From: Diphasiastrum complanatum
Taxonomy: Eukaryota > Streptophyta > Lycopodiopsida > Lycopodiales > Lycopodiaceae
Direction: 5' to 3'
Length of the DNA: 64,000 bases
Assembly (NCBI GenBank): GCA_029204225.1
Contig: CM055100.1
Span: 65,511,812 to 65,575,811, forward strand
Positions within the stretch are counted from its first letter, which is position 1. Each line of letters starts with the position of its first letter. Positions 43,940-54,518 of this stretch are shown here, piece by piece. The translations under genes and the position numbers were made by a program. The notes under the pieces are model-generated. The model was not told where the DNA came from, made no database searches, and saw nothing but the letters and a program-made list of their open reading frames with translations.

Positions 43940-45726
43940 TTTCAGGGAAATTCCAGCATAGACCGACATATCGGGAGTACCCGTCACACCGGCGATACAC
44001 CGAGGTCCCGCTATCAGCAGACAGGACAAAGGCAAAGCAATAAGCCTATATTATTTCCAAGGAGATCTGCAAGACAAAGAAGAGCACCAATCAGATACAT
44101 ACCTAACAGCTCATCTTCTGCTCATGAAAAATTTTGTGGATTCAGTTGTGAACCACAAAGTTGTCAAGAAGCCATCAAATGTCCAGACAAGGACAAGTGG
44201 ATCAAGGCCATGGAAGATGAAATGGGCTCCATGAAGCAAAACAAGGTATGGACTCTCGAGCCACTACCAGCCGACAGAAAGACTGTCAAATGTAAGTGGG
44301 TATACAAGCACAAGTATGGACCAGACGACAATGTACTGAGATACAAAGCCAGGCTAGTTGCAAAGATTCCTCACAGAGGTATGACATAGATTATATAGAT
44401 ACATTCTCTCCTGTTGTGAAGCACACCTCTCTACACATATTATTTGCATACGCAGTTGTCTATGATCTAAAGATCCACATTGTAGATGAGAAGACAACCT
44501 TCTTGCATGGGGAGCTGGAGGAGGAGGTCCACATGGACCAACCACCAGGTTTTACCTGTGAGTCACTTGCTGACTATGTCTGCAGAATGCACAGAAGCAT
44601 CTATGGACTAAACAAATCCGCCAGGTAGTGTTATAAGAAGAAGGATCATGCACTTAGATCCTTGGGCTTTTAGCCTTTAATAGCTGACTATAACATTTAT
44701 GTGAAAATCATAAATGGGTCGGTGTCTACGTAGACGACACTCTGATCCTATCACGGAGCGACAATTTGATTGCACAGGCGAAGGCAGATATTTTGAGCCA
44801 CTTTGAAATATCAGACCTAGGAGAAGCCAAATGCTACCTAGGTTTATAGATCGACATAGATCTTCAGGCTGGGAGATTGTACCTACACGAGTCAAGATAC
44901 ATTCAAAAGATTATTGATGATTTTGACATGATACATTGTAAGGGAGTAAGCACTCTAATGGTTCCTGGTACAGTACTGACAAACGAAGACTATCCCAGAG
45001 ATGAAGTAGAACAGCAAGCAATGGAGCATAAGCCATATAGAATGCTTATTGGTCCTTTGATGCGGTTCTTTGATGTACTCGGCAGACAATATGCGATCGG
45101 ACATTGCTTACGCAATGTTCAGATTGAGCCAATTTAATATCAATCCGGGTCCAACACACCGTAAAATTGCCAAGAGGATCCTACAATACCTACAGAACAG
45201 GAAAGATTACGGCCTATGCTATTGTCGAGATGCAAGATTCAAGATTGAATCCTATAGTGATGCAAGCTGGGCATCCCTGAAAGATGATAGTAAAAGCATC
45301 TCAGGAGGATGCACCATAGCAGCCAATGCAGCTGTTATCTGGATCAGCAAAAAGTAGACAATAACTGTCCAATCATCCTGTGAGGCAAAATATGTTGCTA
45401 CAGCCACGATGGCCAATGAGCTGACATGGCTCAGACAGTTCTTAGGTGGACTAGGACAGAGCATTGATGAACCGTCGATCCTACACATGGACAACACCTT
45501 TGCTATTCATCTGACAAAAGACCCAGTGTTTCATTCCAGAATGAAGCACGTCACCATCAAGTATCACTTGATCAGGGATATGGTTGAGAAAGACGAGTGA
45601 AAGACTGTCTTCATACCGACAAAGTAGATGGTAGCTGATATCTTTACAAAGGCATTAGATAAGGCAACGTTTGAAAGGCAGAGAGCCAGCTTGGGAATCA
45701 GGAAAATACACGCTTTAAGAAAGAGC
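43940..45726 (+). pseudogene. Copia RT and RNase H of element H, broken
   Basis: RT: KDKWIKAMEDEMGSMKQNKV, KTVKCKWVYKHKYGPDDNVL, IDYIDTFSPVVKHTSLHILF, FLHGELEEEVHMDQPPGF and VGVYVDDTLILSRSDN (YVDD near 44727). RNase H: ESYSDASWAS, TVQSSCEAKYVATATMANEL, HMDNTFAIHLTKDPVFHSRM and VADIFTKALDKATFE. Frame breaks lie near 44370, 44630, 44715 and 45070. Stops occur at about 45355, 45598 and 45626. The end matches the normal copia C-terminus, directly before the 3' LTR. Gag, protease and integrase are absent. Confidence 0.87.
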
Positions 45727-46170
45727 TGAAGAAACATTGTGTTTCTACATTAAATTCTTAGTATTTTTCCTTGTATTTTTTTACTTAGTTAGCTGACATT
45801 TTGGGTCAGGACGACACTTCCAAGCAATCAATGGTGAGTATGAGCTATCGGACATGGACAAACTACCGGACCTCCACTACTCGGACGTGAAGTTTTTCAA
45901 ACTATCACGCTTCACAATCGCCATATTACATTAACACAAACGTGCTTAAACAGATGTTTTATCTTAAGATTAGCTAATCAATCTTCTAATCTAATCCGAC
46001 ATGATATATGTCTTGGATCAGAGACAAACATAGTCGTAGAGATACACAGAAAGAGAATCATGAACGCAACACTTAGTGAGGCGTGTATCAAGGAAGAAAG
46101 ATAGTTTTAGCAGTAGCTAGTTCCATGTGTAAGAAGAGAACACCCCTCTCACGTCGACGAGCTGATCTGG
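45727..46170 (+). repeat. 3' LTR of copia element H
   Basis: Starts TGAAGAAACATTGTG after a purine-rich AAGAAAGAGC. It matches the 5' LTR at 39180-39620. The two bracket 6.1 kb, of which 39621-43939 is foreign LTR-element debris. Confidence 0.82.
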
Positions 46171-47229
46171 GAAACAGACAACACTCAAGAAAGATTTCTA
46201 TGTACACTCATTTTTGATAATATAGATGTATACACCTCTTCTGCTCACTGTGTAATCTATGAATGTTGTGATGCTTGTTCAAATTTATCGGTAGATATAT
46301 TTCTGCTGTCATTAAGACATTATCTGCTATTCATAAACACATAGTCAGATTAGCAGTAGTTATCTGCTTGTTCGGAGGATGATTGATCATGGCTTGAGGC
46401 AGTAGCCTTATCTGACAGATCGGCTCCATTTGAGCGACAACAGGAATCAACCAGAGAGCCCGCTACATTACCAACAGTTGTCCTAGAGCAACTCGATTGC
46501 TCGACCTTGTCACCCAAGCATTCCTTCATGGTATGGGACTTAGATGGGTTAGGATCTTGAGCATGCTTGTGTTTGTGATGAACCACCAGTTGAATTTCAA
46601 AGATCAAATCCAAAAGCTAAAGAAATTCCATTTCAATTTCTTGTAGAAAATAATGCTTCTTGGTACAAATATTCTTAGAATATTAAAATATTCTAAAATA
46701 CCATAATTCAGTCATCTAAAATCTCTAGGAGATCCATCAAGTCTCAAATAAATATAACTCAAACTAGAGTATTGCAGTTACTCAAATGAGTTAACAGCCT
46801 CATTCCTAGCACCACCAAATGCAAGAAATTAGCAATTATCTGTATCTTAATAGATTTATTTGTCTCCTATAAATCTGGAGATAAAGACTAAACTTAGTAC
46901 ACAAGCACTTATAGACTACAATCTGTAAATAAAGCAATTCCTCACAAGTAAACAATCACTTAATGGAAAGGCCTGTGGGATCCATATAATCTCAAGTATG
47001 CATTGGAGTAAAGGAATTTAGAGTTCAAATAACAGATCTAAGTCCTTGACTCACCCAATTGATTAAGAATTACTCATTATCTTAAGAATCCTCACATTTT
47101 CCTATAATTTTCAAATGACTTTTAGGTATCAATTTATGATCCATCAATCATAAACATTTAGAATCTTATGATTCGTCAATCATAATTTACGAGATTCCAA
47201 AACCATACTTAATCATTGGAAGATACTAG
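46171..47229. other. AT-rich spacer; an unassigned 87-codon minus frame
   Basis: A minus frame at 46350-46613 (MDLIFEIQLVVHHKHKHAQD...) shows Ser/Asp-rich composition and no motif I know. The rest is AT-rich with no element edge. I do not claim a gene here. Confidence 0.3.
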
Positions 47230-47880
47230 AGTTTCTGTACAACCCCACTTTGTATCCTTTGTAAAAAGAGCAATATTGTTGCCAAACAGCAACGTATCAT
47301 CCACATAAAGTGTGATGATGACAAAGGATTGATTAGCAACTTTGTAATACACATTACAGTCTGTAGAGCAAGGTCAAAAACTATGATTGATCAAGAATGT
47401 GTTGATTCAATGAAACCATGCTCTAGAAGATTGTTTCAGACCATACAAAGCTCTATGGAATTTGCATACCTGGTCTTCATGACCATTGAGGATGTAGCCT
47501 TCTGGCTGAATCATATAGATGTCCTCCTCAATAACTCCATTGAGGAATGCAATTTGTACATCAATCTGATGTGCCTCAGGATTTGCTGCAGCAACATAAG
47601 AAAGTAGGAGTCAAATGGAAGTGTGCTTGACAACTGGGCTGAATGTATCGAAGTAGTCAATGTTGGGAATTTCTGAAAATCCCCTTGCCACAAGTCGAGC
47701 TTTCCTTCTATCGATTCTCCCGTCTGTTTTATATTTGATCTTAAAGATCCATTTGCAGTCGATTATCTTTCTGTTTGCTGGCAAGTCAATGGCAGTCCAA
47801 ATGTTGTTCCTCAACAGTGAGTTATACTCTTTGTCCGTTGCTTCTTTCTAGAGATCTAAGTCGGCCTGTGGCAATGCTTC
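47230..47880 (-). pseudogene. Copia RT, relic K, broken
   Basis: Minus strand: WTAIDLPANRKIIDCKWIFK, IKYKTDGRIDRRKARLVARG, FSEIPNIDYFDTFSPVVKHT, then ITLYVDDTLLFGNNIAL (about 47245-47310). It closely resembles the RT of relic A, so the two are one family. It ends abruptly near 47230 with no RNase H. Confidence 0.82.
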
Positions 47881-48905
47881 CTCAACTATGGTTGGATCTT
47901 GAATGGAATAGTGAGCAAATTCATCAATATATTGGATAGACTGAGATCGAAGTCTTGATGGATCTCTTCGTTGGAACTTGGGGCTGTGAAGTCCGACTTC
48001 CTGTCGGTTGTGTCGGGCACGTCGGACAGATTTGTTGGTCGAGAAGAGTCAGTTGTTGGAGCAGAAATTGTGGACTGCATTTGTCCCTTGCCCTTCTAAT
48101 CAATAAACTGATATTTGATAAAAGTCACATCCCTGTTAGTGAAAACTTTACAGGTATCTATGTTATACAGTCTATACATTCCATCAGAATTGCAATAGCC
48201 AACAAAAATAGTTTTAAGAGAATGCTCATCAAGTTTTTTCTGTTTATCCTTTGGGACTTGAGCATAAGCTACGCATCCAAATACTTTCAAATGTTTGATT
48301 GAGGATTTGAGCCCAGTCCAAACCTCATAAGGAGTTTTGCTATTAGGAACACCCTTAGTTGTGCATCAATTCTGCAAATAAGCTGTTGTTGAAACAACAT
48401 GTTGCCAAAATGATTTGGGCAAAGAAGCATGTGTGATCATGCCTTTAGCAGACTCGACTAAGGTTCTATTTTTCCTTTTAGCCAGTCCATTTGACTGTGG
48501 AGAATAGGAAGCATTAAACTGTTGTTCAATGCCATTGGCTCAGCAGGAATCCTCGAATTCCTTTGAAATGTATTCTCCACCATTGTTGCTCCTAAGAGCT
48601 TTGATTCTTTTGCTTGTCTGCAACTCAGCGTTCTCCTTAAATTTCTTGAAGGACTAGAAAGCTTTAGATTTGTGCTTTAGGAAATAGACATCAGTCATCA
48701 TGGAATAACCATCTATGAAAGTAATAAAGAACTTTGCATCAAGTAATGATGGTGTCTGAATTGGGCCACATATATCAATATGCACAATGTCTAACAGATC
48801 TCTAGAAATGTGTTCTTGATTTGACTTGAATGGCCTTCTTGCCTGCTTTCCTTTGATACAACTTGAGTAGACAGGGGGATTGACAACTTTACGTTGAGAA
48901 TCTCT
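47881..48905 (-). pseudogene. Copia integrase, relic K, catalytic residues lost
   Basis: Minus strand: DIVHIDICGPIQTP keeps the first Asp. LRSNNGGEYISKEF has Asn where the second catalytic Asp belongs (about 48582). NGLAKRKNRTLVE has Lys in place of the catalytic Glu (about 48480). The C-terminal VFGCVAYAQVPKDKQKKLDE and GYCNSDGMYRLYN blocks follow (48096-48290), then a linker toward RT. Two of the three catalytic residues are changed in addition to the stops. Gag and protease are absent: the integrase trace begins just inside the PBS. Confidence 0.85.
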
Positions 48906-48917
48906 GCTCTGATACCA
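48906..48917 (-). other. Primer-binding site of relic K
   Basis: The minus strand reads TGGTATCAGAGC one base inside an LTR ending CTTCTCAACA, so this is a minus-oriented copia start. The usual kilobases of leader, gag and protease are missing. Confidence 0.75.
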
Positions 48918-48918
48918 C

Positions 48919-49047
48919 TGTTGAGAAGAGTTTTCACATAAACAAACCTAGATGGAATTTGATTCTGTCCTTGGGTTTACTGTCATCTGTGACATGATCT
49001 ACAATCCTCCAAGGTGCTGTTAATTCACATTCCATCCGATCACACAG
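48919..49047 (-). repeat. LTR end of relic K (outer edge unknown)
   Basis: On the minus strand the sequence ends ...CTTCTCAACA before the PBS. How far the LTR extends beyond about 49050 cannot be told because no second copy is present. Confidence 0.45.
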
Positions 49048-49048
49048 A

Positions 49049-49109
49049 GTGGTATTAGAGCCCACATAGAGTGGTATCAAAGCCCACACAGTGGTATAGG
49101 AGCCCACAA
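49049..49109 (+). repeat. Three tandem PBS-like 20-21-bp units
   Basis: GTGGTATTAGAGCCCACATA, GTGGTATCAAAGCCCACACA and GTGGTATAGGAGCCCACA follow one another at 49049, 49071 and 49091. Each resembles the initiator tRNA-Met primer site plus a few bases. Confidence 0.85.
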
Positions 49110-50640
49110 TTATTTAGCCTCACTTGAAAACCTACATACTTGTATAAACAAAAGTTTCTTAACATCAGATCTAGGGTTGAGAAAGCATAGTTGTCAACGA
49201 ACCACTTGGGTAGAAACTAGTACCTTTTGCAACCTATGGAAAATGAAGAGTGCAATGCAATTCACTAAAAAATTCAAACTACGTAAACAAACTGCAAACA
49301 CTTACATATCCTACAAGTATTGAGCTGTAATCAATGCATGCACCAAAAGCATGCATAATCAAATGAGGAAACATGTGCTATTAACATTAAGTGTCTTGAG
49401 AACATCGTTGGCTAAATCAAATGATTTGAAACATTTGTTAAAATTCATATTAGATTACCAAGGCCAAAATGAAGATTGCTTATGTTGGAAATATTCAATA
49501 AAAGGATTTCACCCCTTCCGGCAAGCCCTTATTAAAGTATACTTATGAAGTCTTTAGGCTTTTAAGTACATATGGACCTAATTGAATCTAATTAGAGGCC
49601 TATGAAATCTGTCAACAACAAAAACTAAACATGGATGAAATTTTTAGAACTTTGTTGGTCATCGTTCTTTCTTTGTCTTTTATGTTGGACACATGCACTG
49701 TGGACACATGCACAACACACATTGAACTTGATGGTTGCATCATCTAGTTTTGGATGCCAATGTATGCACTTATAGGTATAAGGAACCAAACCTAGATAAG
49801 GCCAACAAAGGATTCAAATGATGGGTCAATAATAGGTTGATTTCTTGCCCTCATATGTTCATCCACTTTTGGATTCCAAAGTGTTTATGAGTGAGTTCAT
49901 GCAAGGATCCAAACTTAGATAGAGCCTACAGAAGGTCCAAATCACAAGTTAATGTTGAGTTCCTCAATCCCCAAATGCACATCTCAGACAAGGGCTCATA
50001 AGACTCAAGAGGTTGTCTTTTGAGAAGTGCTCACAACCTTTGGTGCACGTGGCAACGTTTGTCATTGTCATCTAGGATAGCCGTGCTCCACACACACCAT
50101 GCACATACAAGGTGTGCATTTAGAATGCCCATCCACTCTTGAACCACACCTACATAAGGCTTTATACAAAATTTAAAAAGTAAATTTCATAATAGCTTCA
50201 TTTCTCAAATGGTCGTGGACGTGCTACAAGAGTTTATGCACATCGAGAAAACCTGGCTTCTTCCATGTCTAAACCAAGGCTCATGATTCTTCACATGTAA
50301 AAGTGGCTACATCATCCAACCTAGTACAAATATGATGCATGTGTAAGGGCCTCTAACCCCCACCCTCGCGTCTTAGAGGCACCTCAACAATTGTTAGCCC
50401 AGGCCTATGCATTCCCAACCACTCATTCCCCTCATTTTCCACTCGCCCTTGGCATTTCGTCCTTAGCCCACGCCCATTCCTATAATTTTCCGCTTCCCCT
50501 TAGCATTTGTGTCCTTCCCTCTCCTCGTGAACCCGAACTTTTTAGCTGGGAGTGTGTCAGGCCAAAACCTCAGCATGTCTTTCTTTAAGCCTCGTCAAAC
50601 CCTCACACTCAGAAAAGGATAGTGAAGAATTCGCTATTTT
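49110..50640. other. No gene recognised
   Basis: Mixed AT-rich sequence. Recurrent words such as ACACATGCAC / GGTCCAAA and TGTGCATTTAGAATGCCCA suggest old repeat debris. No coding frame longer than about 65 codons and no LTR edge was recognised. Confidence 0.35.
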
Positions 50641-50753
50641 AGAGACGTCTAGGTGAGATCCTAAAATAGGCAACACGAAAATGATTTAAAGCTCGTCACC
50701 ACCATCAGATTCCATAACAATCGTTTAGATTATCATCATCTAAAAGCAAATAT

Positions 50754-50763
50754 GCCACGTGGC
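50754..50763. promoter_or_regulatory. G-box palindrome GCCACGTGGC
   Basis: A perfect 10-bp palindrome about 1 kb upstream of the carrier ATG and ~190 bp upstream of a (CT)n tract. It could be part of the promoter; function is inferred. Confidence 0.4.
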
Positions 50764-50940
50764 AAAAATCCAAATAATAAGGGCTTTAAAATGTAGGGTG
50801 GCCTTGAACCCCAATAGAAACTAGAAAGAATCAAATCAGAAGAATATTCTATTGTGGTTTCGCATATATTTGTTGGATTCCTCGGAGTTCCTCCCTTTGA
50901 ATTGTTTGTTTGTGGTCGGGAGGAGATATTTCGCTGCTTT

Positions 50941-50948
50941 TTCTCTCC

Positions 50949-50980
<32 letters not shown>

Positions 50981-50981
50981 G
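50941..50981 (+). repeat. (CT)n tract, probable promoter/leader element
   Basis: About 15 pure CT units within a longer pyrimidine tract, on the sense strand of the carrier gene. CT-rich leaders near the transcription start are common in plants. Confidence 0.6.
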
Positions 50982-51761
50982 CATTTAATGCTTTGGATCG
51001 CAACGCATGGTTGGCTTTTTGGTGAGCATTGAGTGCGAAGGATCGATCTGACTCAGAATTTTAGCTTGTGAGTTTGTGCAATTCCTTCTATGGTGCTTGT
51101 TCCGCATGCGACCTATGTATGGCTCTTCCTTGGGATCGCTGGGCTTCGGAATGTGCGGCTGAATCCGCATAGCATGCGATAGTTGCTTTGTAGCAAGGCG
51201 ACCTAGATTCTACGTTGTTGTTCAGTTTGTTTTTAATATCAGCAATTTCAACTAACTCTGCTCAGTATCAGGTAGGTCAATTAATACTTCGAAGGTGGAA
51301 TTTCTGAAATCGGCGTAGCATGTAATTTTTGCTTCCTATGGATTCTTGCTCGAGCAGTGTTTCTGCTGATTCCGATATCAGCGATCTCAACCTACTCCGA
51401 TTGGTGTAAGCTAGGTCAAATAACTCGAAAGACGTAATATCTGGCTGAAATCGGGATGGCTGGTGATGGTTTTGCTTTATAGCAAAGCAGACCACCTCGT
51501 GCTTGAACACCGTTTTTGTTCAGTTTTCTTTCAACCTATAGCCATCTCGACCTACTCCAGTAAGTATAAGCTAGGGCACTCAAAACTTGAAAGGCATAGT
51601 TTTTGTAATTTTAGGGAACCCTAATTTGGCGTCCGTTGACAAATACCCTATTATCTCACTTGTTGAATCCAAGTGATCCTATATAAGATACAAGCACAGA
51701 ATCGGGACTTTGCATGCCATAGTTTTTGGAAGGTTACTGAAAGTTTGGACTATTAGGTGGA

Positions 51762-52052
51762 ATGCAAACAGAGAAGGTAGCAGATGTACGACTCCATCTA
51801 CACGAGGGAAACCCTGTTTGTAAGGTGGTGGGAGTTGGTGGTACGCAGATGAATGCCACCACCGAGGCATCTGTGGACGAGACAATTAGCAATGCGGGGA
51901 ACACTCGTTCCAAAGCAGTCGAGGAACGGATAAGGCAAGTAGTCCGAACATCTCAGTATGGTGGTGCTTCACAGCTTTTGGCAGGTGGAATTGCTGGAGC
52001 AGTCAGCAAAACTTGCACGGCTCCTCTAGCCAGGCTTACCATTCTTTTTCAG
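51762..52052 (+). CDS. Mitochondrial substrate carrier, exon 1 (97 codons)
   Basis: Members of this inner-membrane family exchange metabolites such as nucleotides, cofactors or carboxylates. The ATG at 51762 opens a variable hydrophilic N-terminus (MQTEKVADVRLHLHEG..., residues 1-70). Then comes the first transmembrane segment, QLLAGGIAGAVSKTCTAPLA (71-90), with the carrier signature start P88-L-A-R91 of the PX[DE]XX[RK] type (Ala instead of the acidic residue), and RLTILFQ. The exon ends CAG|GTTATC at 52052, phase 0. This block matches the plant At3g53940-like carriers; the exact substrate cannot be told. The remaining two repeats of the ~300-residue family are not found in the next 12 kb, which is transposon DNA. 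Either the intron is very large or the gene is truncated. An upstream (CT)n and G-box fit a promoter. Confidence 0.78.
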
Positions 52053-52880
52053 GTTATCCACCATTCTCAAATTTAACTTCAAGCTGTTTCTCAGTATGAG
52101 TTGGCCTTGTTTCGTTTGACCTGCCCGTGCGGTGATTTTGATTAGATTTATTTTTTGGTTTCAGTATGTTTTACTTCATTGATTCAATCGATCTCTGTCT
52201 ACTTGCTCATTGTCTAAAGTAGGTGGTTTTCGCTTGCATATTGCATAGTTTAAATTGCAGCAAGCTGTTATGAAAATTTACAAAGCTCTTAACATCTCAA
52301 AATGCTTGATAGCCGCATACTGCCACCATTTTTAAAAATGGCTGGTGGCTATGTGCACATATGCCAGCCCTTTGACTTTTTGCTGGATTTTACTTGATTG
52401 AAAAAAAAAAAAACTCAGAAATCAGATTCATGGCCTGCAACAAGGATGTTTCAAGCAAGAAGGACAGAATCATGTCATTGAAATGTGTTTCTGATTATAG
52501 CTAGCAGCAAATGTGTTTGTCAAACTTTTTGCAAACTTCATGTAATATCCTCTTGAACTTTGCATATTATCTTGCAAGTTTTTACAACCTTTTATGTATG
52601 ATTCCAATGTGATATTTCAGACTTTGAAATTTTGATTCAAAACCTTATATTTTAACCTGGGTAAAATCAGGGATTTAGAAAAGACAAACATACGCTTACT
52701 TTTTGGCGTTCGTAAAACATGCAAATGTGTTGCAAACCCATTCAGCTGAAGCTTTCAACTGTTTGCTGATAGCTATGTCATAATTTTAAAAAAGGTTTGG
52801 GATAAGGCTCTCTAAGGGAGTTTTTATTTTCCATCGTTCAACTGTTTGTTTAGAGTTAGAAATTGGAACAATTTTCAGTT
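52053..52880 (+). other. Start of the carrier intron
   Basis: AT-rich sequence between the exon 1 donor and the left end of element L. No coding or element signature is seen. Confidence 0.6.
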
Positions 52881-53231
52881 CCATATGAAATTGAGAATAG
52901 AGATAGAAAGGATCTTTGAATCAAGGTTTACCAATCTAGGAGACCTTGATGGTCTTCTACAACTCAAAATAGCTCAACAGTACCTACATGCAATCAACAT
53001 GCAAGCAAATATAGTGACATGCAAGTTATTTGAAAAATTCTAGAGACATGCATGCAACATGCTGTTAGAAAACTGACTTGATCATACAAGTAACCCAAGA
53101 CAAGATTCCTATTGTTGTTAGACAATAGTCATACACATGAGAGAGAACAACAATGATGAAGAGATGTACTCCAACTATGTCCCATTACAAATGAGGTAGG
53201 GTGCCAGCCTACATATATACTTTCTCTAAAC

Positions 53232-54180
53232 CTGTGTAGCAGCAGATCGCGATCCGCTGCAAAAACGTTCGGGATCGTGCGATCCGGAACGTCAGCAATC
53301 CGCGACACGGATCGCAAATTTTTTTTTTTGTGAAAAAAGGAGTAATGGCCAACTTTTTTTTTTACTAACTAAACCATAATTGAATGGTGGACATGCTTTT
53401 CCAATAGATATCAGAAATCAGTTTTGAATGGTGTGCTGATGCCAATGGTTTGCAGATCTATTGATTCCGTTTTCTGTTAGAAAATGATAGAAAGAGTTAG
53501 AAGGAGCCTTCCTTAGACTGGCGGGAATTGTATACTTCTTTTGGAATAGCTGAAACAGGGGGTTCGGGGGGCGGTAGCCCCCTGGTGGGGGGTTTGGGGG
53601 GCAACGCCCCCCAACGGCGGGGTCTGGGGGTTGCCGGTAGACCCCGGCCCCGATGGTAAGGCCTCTTCATGATTTGGCCTTCCAACTCCCTGAGTGAAAA
53701 CACACTTTTTGGTGTTTCGCACCCGAAACAGTCGGCAAACTACACAGTCATAATGCTCTCAATCAGAGCTTTCATCTGATACCCAAATTGCTTAAAAAAA
53801 TTAAAAAAAAAAATGATTCTGCGCGATTCTGGGAAAATCCCGAAACGTGATTCTGAATCGTGATTCTAATCGCGATTCTGAATCGCGATTCAGAATCGCG
53901 GTGCATCTATGGCTCTAACCATCTACTGATGTCCAAATTTCTAAAACCATATGAAAATGTAGCCAGTTTTCTTAAACCATCTACCGATGTCCAGATTTCT
54001 AATCAATGTAGCCTGTAGCCATCTGAAACCAAGTAACAGATTCGCATAACAATTGCTTTTTTGATATCCTTTCACATGATACCCATATTGGCAACTATAC
54101 CAAAAAAAAAATAATTTGCGTTCCGGGAAACCCTAATGGGAAATCCCGGATCGCGTTCTGGAACGCGGACTGCAACCTTG
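53232..54180. mobile_element. 949-bp hAT-like non-autonomous DNA element
   Basis: Flanked by the 8-bp direct repeat CTCTAAAC (53224-53231, 54181-54188), which occurs once in the uninterrupted LTR near 56936. An 8-bp TSD is typical of hAT transposons. The ends, CTGTGTAGCAGC and (reversed) CAAGGTTGCAGT, are only weakly inverted-repeat. Just inside them are GATCGCGATCCG and GGATCGCGTTCTGGAACGCG. It contains a GC-rich core with many G runs (53558-53655) and a strong palindrome of GATTCTGAATCGCG words (53830-53900). No transposase. Confidence 0.75.
53558..53660. repeat. G-run-rich core of the hAT-like element
   Basis: At least six runs of four or more G (for example GGGGGTTCGGGGGG and GGTGGGGGGTTTGGGGGG) mixed with short CCCCCC stretches that pair with them. 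It could form quadruplexes or hairpins and stands out strongly from the AT-rich surroundings. Confidence 0.8.
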
Positions 54181-54518
54181 CTCTAAACTATGTGTAAGGT
54201 TAAAAGCATAAAGCAAATAGCAAAAGACAAAAAGCTAATTGCTATAATTACTACCGATATTGGGTAAACACCCAAGATGAGTTTCTAAGTCATAAAAGCA
54301 AATCCTATTCTAGTAGTAGTGCGCCCACCTATATGCATGACTTAAAAACGAATTTACTATAAATAGTAATGACCCTAAAATATGACTTACTATAAATAGC
54401 AATGGCCCCCCCTCCCCCCCATAATAGCACGCAGGCATGGCCAAATTATCACTAATTAATCCTAAATGATAACATTAGGGGTCCTAAAGTAAACATTAAC
54501 TCTAACACTCCCCCTTAA

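Larger units (their letters stand above)
53063..54507 (-). repeat. 3' LTR of element M, interrupted
   Basis: 53063-53223 and 54189-54507 match 56773-57236 closely, including ACACATGAGAGAGAACAACA and GTAAACACCCAAGATGAG. A 949-bp insertion and its 8-bp TSD account for the extra length. Confidence 0.9.

Noticed and set aside
46350-46613. 87-codon minus-strand frame, Ser- and Asp-rich
   Set aside because: No motif, no splice or promoter support, and it sits in transposon debris. Left unassigned.
53497-53722. Pro-rich frames in the G-run block
   Set aside because: Composition is dictated by the G and C runs, and two frames are open at once on the same strand.
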